Assembly: GCF_000218685.1 (NCBI RefSeq) | Contig: NW_006763302.1 | Coordinates: 99,180 to 163,179, forward strand | Length of the DNA: 64,000 bases | DNA from: Serpula lacrymans var. lacrymans S7.9 | Taxonomy: Eukaryota; Basidiomycota; Agaricomycetes; Boletales; Serpulaceae | Direction: 5' to 3' | Made by a program: the position numbers and the translations under genes | Notes under the pieces: model-generated | Databases searched by the model: none | The model's input: only the letters and a program-made list of their open reading frames with translations | Told to the model about the DNA's origin: nothing | In this document: piece by piece, positions 10,465 through 22,100 of the stretch | Layout: each line of letters begins with the position of its first letter | Position numbering within the stretch: position 1 is the first letter of the stretch

Positions 10465-11092
10465 CCCAATAAAACCAAGATACCACCACTAAACTATCCC
10501 AGCCTGGAGTAAATGTTAGCAAAATGAAATGATTTCCACAATATGCTTGTTTTGCTTGCTTTTTTGTACATTCAACAATCAGAATAGGCAATCTCTCATG
10601 AGCCTACAATTAATTTGCTGCACTCACCACACTCTATTGAATACTACCTCAGAACACCATCTATCTTTGAAGCCAAGCTGATTGCTGCTGGTGGTGTCTG
10701 TGTCTGTTTTTCGGTATTGGATAAACACTTGTAGTACAACTTCATATTTGGCACAGATGGCTCTTGATTTTGTATCAGCACCAGGTATGAGATTACCTGC
10801 TTTTTTATTCTTTTGCTGACAATGAATCTGTTAAAGCCTATTTAGTTGGTGCTGTAAGAGCATTCTCAGGTGGCTGTTTACAGATGAAACACTTACAGCG
10901 CAATATAAGCTCTCAAGCATTCAAAGCTCAAATAACTATCAGACCATGGTCAAAAACACCTCTTATGCCAGACTTTGCCATCCCAACAGAAATCATTTGT
11001 AGCTCAATGAACTTTAAAAAGAAAGAACAAGCAGAAAGTGATGGAGTTGAAAGAGGTCGAGACACAAATATTATTACTGTTGATTCAGACTT
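10465..11092. other. Stretch without a supported gene
   Basis: There are only short broken reading frames here, the longest 86 codons at 10884-11144 on the plus strand and running into the LTR. No family motif was recognised. It forms the left flank of the family-A element, with GACTT next to the LTR. Confidence 0.4.
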
Positions 11093-11511
11093 TGTAACAA
11101 CCAACCAAAGTTTTGATACTCTGGTGCACAACTCAGGTAAGTAAGTGTGAGGGAATAGGAGTAGATAAAGCTCTTAGTGGTAGGATTGAGTTAGTTGTGG
11201 GTAAACAACAGGAGGACTCACTGAGAAGTCTCCTGGATCTATTGGGTATTTGTACTACTACAGGGTGTTTGTACTTATGTACTGTACAGTTGATGAAAGC
11301 AGTGGCTGATGATGTCAGAGGGTGCAGCCTGTGTGACCAACTCCACTGTGTGAGAGATTTGTGGCTAAAATTTAGAAAAAGGCAGTGTAGCGTGAGAAAA
11401 TGGAGTGTGAACAAAAATGGAAAGTGCCGCATGACATAGTGTGTGAAAACTACAAAAGAAAGTTGAAGAGGAGAATGAAAATTAAAGGTCCAAAAATTGT
11501 GTATCGTAACA
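11093..11511 (-). repeat. Family-A 3' LTR
   Basis: A diverged LTR of about 419 bp from TGTAACAACC to CGTAACA on the plus strand. It directly follows, in element sense, the polypurine tract and the stop of the chromodomain ORF, as expected of a 3' LTR. Confidence 0.9.
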
Positions 11512-11522
11512 CTACCCCCCTT
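11512..11522 (-). promoter_or_regulatory. Polypurine tract of family A
   Basis: In element sense it reads AAGGGGGGTAG and sits directly against the 3' LTR. It is the plus-strand primer site. The same tract is seen at about 26540-26552 beside another family-A LTR. Confidence 0.8.
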
Positions 11523-13248
11523 CTAAGGTTTGACTTCCAGGCGAGACCAAGTACCGGAGGTGGTAGTTAAATTTTTGGGCATAGGTTGAAAAAGGGAGTT
11601 AAAAAGTGTCAAATCCATGCCTCTAAGCTTCCTAGGAGCCGAGGGATCCTTAGAATAAAATTTGCGAACAGTATTGCGGAAATTGTCCAGATGGGCTTCT
11701 GGTTCCCACATTTTGTCCTCATCTCCATAGCCTTTCCATTGGACTAGGAACTCTAATTTTCCACACTTCAAGTGTGCATCCACCACTCGTTCAACTTCAA
11801 ATTCTTCTTCACCTTCCTGGGTGACTATAACCGGCCTGGGCCGGTCCACGCGCTGTCCCGGCAGTGGCCCTTTGTAGGGTTTCACATGGCTAACATTGAC
11901 TGTGGGTACTACCCTCATTCATTTTGGGAGTTCCAGCTCCACTGCATTAGGTTTGACTTCCTTGATCCAGTAAGGGCCAATCCACTTTTCGGTCAGTTTT
12001 CTAGACTGCCGATTTTTTAATTTTAAGTGGTCGGTATCTAACCAGACCAGGTCGCCGACCTTGTAGTCAGGGGCCTTAGAGTGTCTACGCTCTGCCCTGT
12101 TTTTCATCTGCTCTGTAGTTTTGAATAGCGCTTTGCGCGTTTCGTCTAAGAGAGCCTTCATGTCCTTGGCCATGTTCCCAGCAGCCTCGTTCTTGCTTTT
12201 GCCAGGTTCTACACCCATTCTGGGGAGGTACAATCTAGTAACCTCGAATGGTGCCTTTCCCGTAGCCAACAACTGTTTGATATTATAACAGAATTGGGCT
12301 ATCTTTAGCCACTTGGCCCAATCTGTCTGCCTGTCATTAATAAATATCCGGAAATATTGTTTCAACTCCTGGTTGAGTCTCTCCATTTGTCCCTCAGTCT
12401 GCGGATGGAACACCGTTGATAATTTAGGTTTGATGCCCAGCATCTGGCATAATTCTTCCATAAATTCGCTAGCGAATTGTGGCCCTGTATCAAAGATAAC
12501 CGTTTCTGGTAACCCATGGATAGACCATACAAAATCTTTAAATAAATCTGCTGTACCAGCGGCGGTAATGGTTTTGTTGGTGGGAATGAATACTACTTCT
12601 TTGGAGAAGCGATCTATCACCACCATCACTGAATCATACCCATTTGACTCGGGCAGATCCATTGTGAAATCAACCGATATATCCTGCCAGGGACCAGCTG
12701 GTATCGGATTTGGCATAAGTTTACCGGCCAGCGGTTGATGAGAATTCTTAGCCATGGCACATCTCAGACAGGATTTTACGTATTCCTGTACGTCTTTGAC
12801 CATGCCAGGCCACATATAGTTTCTGGAGATCAACTCCATCGTTTGTTGCCACAGGGTGCCCAGCCACTGGAGTGTTGTGATGTCTATCTATTGCCTTGAT
12901 CCTTGTGGACTCAGGCACATAGAATTTGTTTTTAAAATGAAAGAGTCTGTCTTTCCATAGATAGTTTTCATTGCCATCAAGGTGTGCCTTCTCTTCTGAG
13001 GAGATGTCTTTCTTGAAGACTTCCAGAAGATCGGAATCTTGCCCGATTCTAACATTGGCAACCCTTGATTGGTCTATCAGGGTGGTGCCTTTGTTATCAT
13101 CCTCAATAGCATTGGCATGATCCTCTCTTCTGGATAAAGTGTCCGCTTTCCCCATAGAGCTTCCAGGCTTATGAATTAATTTATAATTAAACCTTGACAA
13201 GTACACCGCGTAGTGAGCCTGTCTTCGGTTCAAGTCTCGGGCCGTCAT
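11523..13248 (-). pseudogene. Family-A integrase with C-terminal chromodomain
   Basis: Integrase inserts element cDNA into chromatin, and the chromodomain is thought to guide it to histone-marked sites. In order: an RNase H tail and linker with HYAVYLSRFNYKLIHKPGSS (from 13248), an HHCC-type zinc region ending in VKSCLRCAMAK, a catalytic core with DISVDFTMDLPE, VIFDTGPQF and EGQMERLNQELK (12839-11919), a GPY/F motif KWIGPYWIKEV, and the chromodomain FEVERVVDAHLKCGKLEFLV with WEPEAHL (11918-11523). The second catalytic aspartate motif reads DTGPQF rather than the usual DRGPQF. Stops or frame breaks near 11919, 12840 and 13245 split it. Confidence 0.88.
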
Positions 13249-14390
13249 AAATATTCCAGATTCTTATGATCGGTACAAATTTGAAATTGGTGCCTAGCAC
13301 CTTCTAAGTAGTGCCGCCAGTGCTCTAGAGCTCTAATGATGGCCAGCATCTCTTTGTCATAAATTTGATAGTTGCGCTCTGTAGGCGACAAACTATGCGA
13401 TAAATAGGCACAAGGCCTCCAAAGATTGTCAGGGCATTTAATTGACAGGACAGCCCCAGTAGCAAAATCAGAAGAGTTGGTTTCTAGCCGGAACTCTTTG
13501 TCTAATTCTGGAAATGCTAATATGGGCGCTGTTGTAAATGCTTGTTTAAGCTTATCAAAAGCTTGTTGTTCTTTGGCACCCCAGTGCCAAACAATGTCCT
13601 TTTTAGTGAGATTGTTCAACGGTCTCGTGATTTTTGCGAAGTTTTCGATAAACCTTCGGTAGAAATTTCCTAAGCCAAGGAAGGCCCTAAATCCTTTGAC
13701 GCGAGTAGGTTCTGGCCAGTCCAATATAGCTTGAACTTTCTCAGGATCCATCCTGATTCCGTTCTCGCCTATGCTCATACCGAGGAAGTCTACTTCCTTC
13801 ACTTTAAAAATCGGTTTGACAAATAGGTCCCGTTCCTGTAAGTGTCAAAGGACTTCTTGCACGATCCTGTCATGCTCAGCCTCATCGTCCGACTTTGTAA
13901 ATATCAACAAATTGTCAATGTAAATGACAACACAGTTTTCCATATCCGCAAAGATCTTGTTCATCATGCTCTAGAAGGTTGCCGGTGAGTTGGTCAACCC
14001 AAAGAACATAACAAGGGGTTCAAAGGATCCTCGGTGGCACGTGAATGCGGCCTTCCAAGCATCTTCTTCTTTGATTCGTACATTATTGTACCCCCATCTG
14101 AGATCCATCTTTGTTAAGATCTTGGCACCAGCCAATTTGTCTACTAGCTGACTGATCAAAGGCAGTGGATACGTGTTTTTAACTGTGTGCTCATTCACGT
14201 AACGATAGTCCATAATCATATGCTTCTTACCATCCTTTTTAGGAATGAAGAACACTGGGGACGTCATAGGGCTTTTGGAAGGTCTGATGTAACCCTTCCT
14301 AAGCTGTTCGTCTATGAAACTTGACACCTCATCTCTTTCTGGAGCAGAGAGTGGTATCATGTGTCCTTTTCTCGGTTTGAAGGTGTCCTT
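13245..14390 (-). pseudogene. Family-A reverse transcriptase and RNase H
   Basis: Reverse transcriptase copies element RNA into cDNA. Visible blocks are [60 protein letters not shown] and [14 protein letters not shown], then the catalytic region VVIYIDNLLIF near 13920. The normal YxDD motif is YIDN here, so the second catalytic aspartate is lost. RNase H follows with LETNSSDFATGAVLS and YQIYDKEMLAIIRALEHWRH. Stops after SPATF (about 13971) and near 13850 also break the frame. Confidence 0.88.
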
Positions 14391-14806
14391 TGTGAGGCAA
14401 TGATAAACTATACATGAGATGTGCAGGGCTTTTATAGCTATCTGTCCGTCCCTCAGACCGGAAGGGGAATAAACAAAAAGTGGTCTGAGGAATAAATCGA
14501 TCAATAAGAAAAAGGAATAACTATCGTACGACTTTGAATGATTAATCAGCAGGTGAGAGAGTTGTACTAATAATAGGTGTTGTCACGCATGTTCTGGAAC
14601 CGTATCCTCATGATGAGGTACAATCCTGACTAATGCATCTATTAGTATATCCAGGCACTGATGGGGCTTGGAGCTGGTTGGCGAGATGCCTACTACCAGC
14701 CCTTACCCATTGTGCTGGCTGGCTGGGAGTGATACCCAGTCTCTGATCTGCAATATAAAGTGGTAACGATGATTGAGAAAGCCTGTGAGGGCTATGAGAA
14801 GTAGAA
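14391..14806 (-). repeat. LTR family C fragment replacing part of pol
   Basis: It starts TGTGAGGCAATGATAAACT, exactly like the solo LTR-C at 20258. It follows that LTR (with an internal deletion) to about 14806, where similarity stops inside the protease motif ending FIDQ. The roughly 150-codon segment expected between protease and reverse transcriptase is missing. Most likely an LTR inserted and a later deletion removed its far end together with flanking pol sequence. Confidence 0.7.
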
Positions 14807-15497
14807 TAGCACTGGTCTATGAAGATGCTGTTGGCGCCTGAATCAAGCAGTGCGCTGGTTGGGTGTACTATGCCCCGGGCAAGGTTTTCCACACCAATGT
14901 CTAAACAGATCTCTTTTTGGAATAAATATGTGTGCATCAACATATGCCTTGGGATTTCGTTGGGAAGTGGCTTTGAAGAAGAAGTATAGAAAGAAACATA
15001 TTTTTGTATTTTATTTTTACCAGAATCAAGCACCCTAGTGTTTGTCTCGTCGGGGCCACGCTCCAAAGGAGACGCTGGTACAGCGGTGGTATTGTAAGTA
15101 TTGTCAGTGTTAACTTTTTCATCATCTTGACCTACGGCATCAGCGCTCAAAGCAGCTATATTAGCCAGAGGGTCCAAGGCGAATCCACAGTCACAGCTGC
15201 ACATACAAGTACATACTTCAGATAGTAAACTAAGAAATCTATTTATAAATTGGGGAGCCACCCCCTTCTTTCCGTTATTGCTCGTGCAACACCCCGGAGC
15301 AGGGGCCACTTTGTTGTGGTTTACTTCATTGTTTTGGGGAGCAAAGGCACCCAAGTGACCTATGCTCCACATTCTTTTCCCTGAGCCTTCATTTCATTGA
15401 CCTGTTGGTCGTAAAAAAAAGCCCGGATCTCGTTGTAAGAACGACCGGCCAAAGAATAGAGCCAATCGTCCAGTTTTTCTGTTTCTAATTAGCGCGC
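14807..15497 (-). pseudogene. Family-A gag-pol junction and retropepsin
   Basis: The frame from 15372 runs through a Cys- and Ser-rich spacer to the protease active site SALLDSGANSIFIDQ near 14840, where it is cut by the LTR-C fragment. The retropepsin D-S-G triad is intact but the C-terminal half of the domain is gone. The stretch 15372-15497 continues from gag on the other side of the solo LTR at 15498. Confidence 0.75.
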
Positions 15498-15874
15498 TGT
15501 TACAATTGACATACCAGTACCTACTTACGCTTCACTTTTGTACTTCCACTTTTATTTTCCAAGTCACATGACCAGTCATGTGACCATTTACTTTACTTTA
15601 CATTTTCGACTTTTCATAAGTCACCTGACCAGTCATGTGACCGGTCACATGCTAGACATCGGACTTTTAACTTTATTTACAACTGTACAGTACACATGTA
15701 CAAACAACCCTGTAGTTGTATATATACCCCAATAAATCATGGGGAAGGATTCAGCAAGTCCTCCTGTTGTCTAGCACAACTAACTCACTGCAGCCTAAGG
15801 GGTAACCACTCCCCATCATCTTCTTTATAGTGTGTTCCTGTGTGCGCCAGAGTAAATAACTCTTGGTCGTTACA
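15498..15874 (+). mobile_element. Solo LTR, family B, inserted in gag
   Basis: A 377-bp LTR from TGTTACAATTGAC to GTTACA with perfect duplications CGCGC at 15493-15497 and 15875-15879. The uninterrupted target sequence is seen in the other gag copy around 165-190, which confirms the insertion site. Confidence 0.94.
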
Positions 15875-16803
15875 CGCGCCTGGCGCCCTTGGTTGTTTTC
15901 TTTGTTGAGTGGCCTGCACTTTGTTTCTACAATCTCGGGCCATGTGCCCCTCCTGCCCACAGTTGAAGCAGGTGAATCTGTGCTTTTGTCCGCCCTGGAC
16001 CGTGCCGAGATCCATAGGAGCACCCCGCCCTGGTTGGAACCCAAATGGTTGGAAGCCGCAAGAGTGGTTTTTATTTTGGTTTGATGATCCAGGGCTCCTC
16101 TGGGAATCATTGTTTTTGGTGGTCCCGCCACCTTGGTGTATTTTGTAGAGCTCTATGGCCCTACCTATCTTTCAAACCTCCTCCGCTGCTTTGGAGAGAT
16201 TCTCACTTCTCATATCCTGCAGGTAAAGCTGTTCTGCAATGTGGGGATTCACATTGTGTTCTAGCAGCTCTACTGCATGTTCATTACCAAGACCCCCTTG
16301 GATGGAGAGGGCCAAGAACCGGGTTACAGAATCATCCATCCTCATGTTGCCTTGTTTGAAGGAACAGATTTGCTGACGTGCCCAGTCACGCTCAGCTTGC
16401 AGTTTGAAATATTTTTCAATCTCTACTTTGAGATCGTCCCAGGTGGGCCACACTCCTGCGGTGTAGCATCCTGAAGTCTTACTTGGGCGTATCGACCCGC
16501 CACAGGTCCCTTTAGTCGAGATAACACTGCTGTTGCCACCTCAAAGTCGTCAGCAAACACTTCCCAGTTTGCCTTAACCCAAATTTGGAGCTTGATCCAC
16601 CATTTGGCAAATCACGCTCTGTCTCCCTCAAAGGCACCAGGGTCAGCGACGACTTTGACTTTCTTATTGAATTTCTTTTCTACCAAGGGGGTTGCTGCAG
16701 GAGGATTCGCCAGCAGCTCGGCGAGTTGCATGGTTAATGTCAGGATCTGTGCACGCATGTTGTGCAACAGAGCTTTGATATCTTGTTGAGGTTGCGACAA
16801 CAT
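15875..16803 (-). pseudogene. Family-A gag (copy 2)
   Basis: Gag polyprotein. It starts at 16803 (MLSQPQQDIKALLHNMRAQI) and contains the capsid segment VWPTWDDLKVEIEKYFKLQA, the linker EHAVELLEHNVNPHIAEQLY and a canonical CCHC zinc knuckle CFNCGQEGHMARDC near 15960. An in-frame stop after FEGDRA (about 16610) and a frame change near 16170 disrupt it. The stop lies at the same place as in copy 1. The knuckle is better preserved than in copy 1. Confidence 0.88.
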
Positions 16804-17321
16804 GTCGACTTGTTCTCTTGTGAAGTATAGTAAAAAGACGTAACTGAGGGTCTCCGCTTGCTATTTGCGGATCTACCTCTTCCCAGCTGAATATCGGATC
16901 TTAATCTCTGACTACCCACACTATAGTATTTGAAATTGTATGTAAAGTTATAGTATTAAACCCTGGTCCAAACAGTTGTCAGGGGGTGGTCCGCTTGTTA
17001 AGCTGTCAACCCTTCTCCAGACTGGCAGAGGCAAGTGCCCGGCCTGGTCAGAGGAAAGAGAAAGTGAAGTTTTTTGTATGTAATTCTAATCAACAGTGGT
17101 TCCACACCAACTGCTGAGCTAAGTACTCCCCTTAACGCTGGGGGCCATGTATCAAAGGTATTGTTTCTTCTCCCAAAGCACTACAAGGCCGTCGCAAAGA
17201 GCGCACCTATCTGCTATGCAGGATATTCCCAAACAATAACCAAATCTCCTTCACCCTGGAGTCCGGGTGCCCAGTGGGACTTTTTGCACAACGTGCGAGA
17301 GAGTAGAAGAGCGAGTCCTAA
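16804..17321 (-). other. Family-A 5' leader with primer-binding site, copy 2
   Basis: This is the noncoding leader, homologous to 1107-1619. The inner edge of the LTR is followed in element sense by TTAGGACTCGCT (17310-17321), identical to copy 1. The self-complementary primer site is therefore conserved between two independent copies. Confidence 0.75.
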
Positions 17322-17370
17322 TCTAACAACCAAGAGTTAGTTACTCTGGCGCACACAGGAACACACTATA

Positions 17371-17784
17371 TGTTACGATCTCTATTGGACATTTAAGGAC
17401 TACTCATTTCTTTTTACTCATCGGTTATACCATCGGACCGATGACTCATTTCCTTCACATACATTTCCGTTCCTCTCGCATTCACAGTACCTATTATAGT
17501 ACTTAGTCCTCAACAGACGGACCTGCCCTAGATAGGACCTAACTCCTATCACCAATTCCTTTCCCTTATAAATACCATGTAACAGCAGTAGTATTCTCTA
17601 ATACAATTCTACACAGTTTACGCTTACAAAGCTAGACTCCTAAGATCAGACTTCTATTCAGAAGAAGACCAACTCCCATTGGAAGACCTCCACTCAGAAC
17701 TACGTTCTCGAACTTGTCTTCGGATAAGTCTCTTTACAAACCTTGACGAACCCTCAGACTTTGTTAAGCACTTTGTGCGTAACA
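17371..17784 (+). repeat. Family-D 5' LTR
   Basis: It runs from TGTTACGATC to GCGTAACA. The TATA box TATAAATA is at 17567-17574 and the predicted transcript start motif AATACAATT is at 17600-17608, 33 nt from the start of the TATA box. Confidence 0.95.
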
Positions 17785-17788
17785 AAAA

Positions 17789-17797
17789 AATTGTATT
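17789..17797 (+). promoter_or_regulatory. Putative self-complementary primer-binding site, family D
   Basis: AATTGTATT lies five bases inside the 5' LTR and is the exact reverse complement of AATACAATT at the predicted transcript start (17600-17608). No TGG-type tRNA primer match is evident. As in family A this suggests Tf1-like self-priming. The 3' LTR has the start motif as AATATGATT, so the two LTRs differ at a probable ancestral CpG. Confidence 0.6.
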
Positions 17798-17822
17798 CTA
17801 ACCAGAAGTCCCACCTATTTAG

Positions 17823-19093
17823 GTTTGGGAAGAAAAAGTCGACAAGACGTCGCAACAACCAACAACCAGATCCCAGAGAGCAAGAGGAAGCTCAGACAAC
17901 CCACAAACAGCAACCCCACCGACGTCATCCCGACAAGAAAGGATAGCAGCACCACCTCCCTTTCCCCAACCAGACGTAACCCGACTCCACACCAGAGAAC
18001 AAGCAGACGCTTTCTACGAAGCCAGAACACGTTGGCTACAGTACTACGCAGGAAGCCACCCACAGCTACTGCCCACAACACAACACGATCCCCCAGTAAC
18101 CGTAGAAAACATCTACGACGAGAACGACTTTGAAGAGTTTGCAGCAGGTGGCGACCCGGTACCACCTCCCACTCCACAGATACTCCCTGCCGCACCTGCT
18201 CCATCCCATATCCCACCACCACACACCATGTCTAACGCTGCAGCCCCCAAACCCACGATGATTGGGAAAATCGATGACTTCGATGGAACCCCAGATAAAG
18301 CCCAAAGGTGGATATCGTCCACCGATCTACACTTTGATATCAACGACACCATCTACAACTCCGACAAGAAAAAGGTATATGTGGCCCTCAGCTACATGAA
18401 GGATGGCAACACCGCCTCATGGAGCGAAGCCAAGATGACCGAATACAAAGAGAAGAATGCCTACCCCACATGGGCAGACTTCATGAAAACCTTCACAGCC
18501 AGTTTCAGAACGGCAAACGTCAAAGGAACGGCCTCGGCCGCCTTGATGAAAATGCAGTAGCATTTAACTCAAGGTTCATGCTAGATGCTGGGAAAAGCGG
18601 CATCAACAACGAAGCCATGATCATGGTCTATCAAAAGGCTATCCGGCCACCCCTCCTTCGTGGGGCACTCACCGGAAAGGAACTACTCACCATCGAAGAC
18701 TGGATGAGCACAGTAGCGAACCTAGACGCTAACTGGATCAGTGCCAACGCTATCTCGGAAGGAGCGTGGGGCGCCAGAAACAGAGAAAGACAGAACAACA
18801 GAAACCACAAAAGTGGACCATCCACCAGCACCAGAAGATTAACCAAAGACGAAGAAGAATCAAGGAGGAAAGAAGGAAGATGCTTCATATGTAACGAGAA
18901 AGGACACATAGGAATGAATTGTAGGAACAAAGGAAAGACTCCCGAAAGAAAGGTACGTCAAACCGAAACGGAAGATGACACCAAAACAGTGGTAGAAGAA
19001 GACAGGGTCCAAAACATCATGAGGATGTGGAGAGAGTTAGGAGAAGATCAACGCACAGAGGCGATGAAAGAATTGGAAGACGAGGGTTTTTAA
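17823..19093 (+). pseudogene. Family-D gag
   Basis: Capsid/nucleocapsid polyprotein. A long open frame without Met runs from 17823 (Gln-, Pro- and Arg-rich) into a Met at 18228 (MSNAAAPKPTMIGKIDDFDG), then the capsid motif SYMKDGNTASWSEAKM, and stops at 18560. The continuation lies in another frame (VAFNSRFMLDAGKSGI), so a small indel has shifted the frame near 18555. The end holds a CCHC zinc knuckle CFICNEKGHIGMNC near 18880 and stops at 19093, 18 nt before the pol Met at 19111. The upstream Met-less frame is probably real N-terminal gag sequence whose start codon was lost after the stop at 17820. Confidence 0.85.
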
Positions 19094-19110
19094 AATGACG
19101 GACTACCCCG

Positions 19111-22100
19111 ATGTTAGTACCGTCAAAAATGGCAACTGTAACAATAGCAACAATCAATGCCAACTCTTTACGAATTGATTGCTCGTTGAAACAGAAAACC
19201 ATCAGAACCAAAGCCCTGATAGATTCAGGAGCTACAGACGACTTCATGGACACCAAATTTGCCATCAGACACCGACTCCCCCTCCAAAAACTCCCAACTC
19301 CTATAACATGTAAAAATGTTGACGGAACCACGAACAAAAACGGAAAAATTACGCATTGCACCTATCAGAGGATAGATGCAGGAGGACAAAACAGGTTCAC
19401 AAAGTTCCTATTAACCGGACTAGACGGAGAAGATGTATTATTGGGATTTCCCTGGTTACGAAAAGTCAATCCCGTCATTAATTGGAAAGACAAGGAATTA
19501 CCCAACTCGGACAAACACTCTATCAGGACGAATCAAACAACCACGGAAACAAAAATCAGGACAACCACGGTAAACGAAGACGTGTATGAAACCATTCATA
19601 GATATGTATCCGACCAAACACCCTATCCTCGAACCACGATTCGATTAAAAGTCAACTCGGCAATGGAACACGCGCAGATACATGGAGAAAAGAAGGAGCA
19701 TAACCTCTTGAACGAATATAAAGAGTATTTGGATGTCTTTGACAAAAAGAAGTCGGAAAGACTCCCCAAGCGACGGGAATATGATCATGCAATCAACATG
19801 AAACCAGAATTCATACCAACGGATTGCAAGTTATACCCATTGGCACCAAAGGAAGACGAAGCATTAACGGAGTTCTTAACGGAAAACTACAGAAAGGGAT
19901 ACATCAGGCCGAGCAAGTCGCCACAGGTGTCCCCTTTCTTCTTCATCGGCAAGAAGGATGGATCACTCCGACCGTGCCAAGATTACAGAAAACTGAATGC
20001 ATATACCGTGAAAGACCCCTATCCACTACCCCTGATACCCGACCTCATCGAAAAATTGAAAGGAGCCACCATTTTTACGAAACTAGATCTACGTTGGGGA
20101 TACAACAACGTAAGGATAAAAGAAGGAGACGAATGGAAAGCTGCATTTAAAACCAGCAAAGGAGTGTTCGAACCAACAGTCATGTTCTTTGGCATGTGCA
20201 ACTCACCAGCAACATTCCAAAGGCTGATGAACGACAAATTCAAAGACTACATCGATGTGTGAGGCAATGATAAACTATAACAAAAACGAAACCTGTCTCC
20301 TTCTGCACTTGCAGGGAGTAAAGGGTTCAATGAGCTTGAGGTCGACAGACGCTAGTAAATATAGCGAGTAGAGGACTTGGAGAGGTAAGCTTCAAAGGTT
20401 TTCGTTGAGGAGTAAAGCGGGTAAATTCAGTAATAGAAAACTAAGGAACCATACATGAATAGGTAAGGCTTTATATAGTGAACTGTTCGTTCCTCAGACC
20501 GAAAGGAGAATATACGAAAAGTGGTCTGAGGAATTAATCGACCAATAAGAAAAAGGGAGAGTAACTATCGTACGACTTTTGACCTGATTAATCAGCAGGT
20601 GAGAGACTTGTACTAATAATAGAGGATTGTCACGCGTGTTCAGGAACCGTATCCTCATAATGAGGTACGATCCCGAATAAGGTGTTATTAGTATAACCAG
20701 ACTTTACTGGGGCTTGGAGTTGGTTGGCGAGATGCCTACTACCAGTCTCTACCCAGTGTGCTGGCTGGCTGGGAGCGATACCCAGTCTCTGATCTGCGAT
20801 ATAAAATGGTAGCGATGGTTAAGAAAGCCTGTGAGGGCTATGAGAAGTAAAACGGCAAAGGATACCTCTAGCCCTAGAGCTAGAGGTGTAATGGGAAAGG
20901 TGTTCGAGAACCAAGACATAATGAAGATAAGAAAATAATAAAACGGTCCTTACACGATGAAGGTTGGATGATCATATACATGGACGACATCCTCATCTTT
21001 GACACCAACATCAAAAGACTCCGAATCTGAACAAAACAGGTTCTACAAAGACTACGTGATAACGACCTATTCCTAAAACTAGAAAAATGCACCTTTGAAG
21101 CGGAAACCATTGAATACTTAGGAATGATTGTTTCCCACAATCAGGTATCAATGGATCCAGCCAAACTCGCCGGGATCCGCGATTGGCCAATCCCAAAAGA
21201 CACCAAAGGCGTAAGGAAGTTCTTAGGTTACGGAAACTTCTACAGGAAGTTTATCGGTCATTACTCTGACCTTGCCAGACCCTTGAATGCCTTACTAGAA
21301 AAGGATAGGAAGTGGAACTGGACCCAAACTGAAGACAACGCTTTCAAATTGATAAAACAAAAATTCCTCGAATCCCCCGTAACACAAATTCCTGACTCCT
21401 TGAAACCGTCAAAGATTGCTGCAGACGCCAGCAAACACGCCACAGGAGCTGTATTAATGCAACCCGATGACCAAGGACAATGGCACCCATGTGCATTTTT
21501 CTCCAAAACTCTATCCCCCGCTGAAAAGAACTACCAGATCTACGACAAAGAGTTATTAGCGGTAATGAGAGCTTTAAAAGAGTGGAAACACTTACTTTTG
21601 GGAAGCCCCCACATGATCCAAATCCTGACAGATCACAAGAACCTGACGTACTGACAAGAAGCCAGGAAACTCACACCGCGACAAAGAAGATAGCAGCTGG
21701 AACTGTCACAATACAATTACACCTTGGAGCACGTACCAGGAACCCACATGGTGGTACCCGACGCACTCTCAAGAAGACCTGATTTATACGTTGAAACAGA
21801 AGGAGATGACGATGACACGCCAATGATACCTGCCTCAGTGTTCCTGTATCACACACGAACGATTAAAAACACAGTCGAGCAAGCCATGATCACAAACAAT
21901 AATTATCCAGGAAGAACAAAGAAAGACGATTGGAAAAAAGAAGAAGGACAGTTCTTTTATCAGAATAAATTACTGATTGACGAAGTAGAAGAACAAAAGA
22001 CGATCATCAAAGATCACCACGATTCCCTGTTCGCAGGACACCCAGGAAGGCTCAAAACCTACCAGTTGATCAAGAAGGCCTATTGGTGGCCAGGAATGAT

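Noticed and set aside
18500..18600. Programmed frameshift inside family-D gag
   Set aside because: The shift is in the capsid region, not at the gag-pol border, and no slippery heptamer is seen; a small indel is simpler.
19085..19115. Programmed -1 frameshift at the gag-pol border of family D
   Set aside because: A T-rich stretch precedes the gag stop, but the -1 frame meets a stop before pol, so it cannot work as read here.
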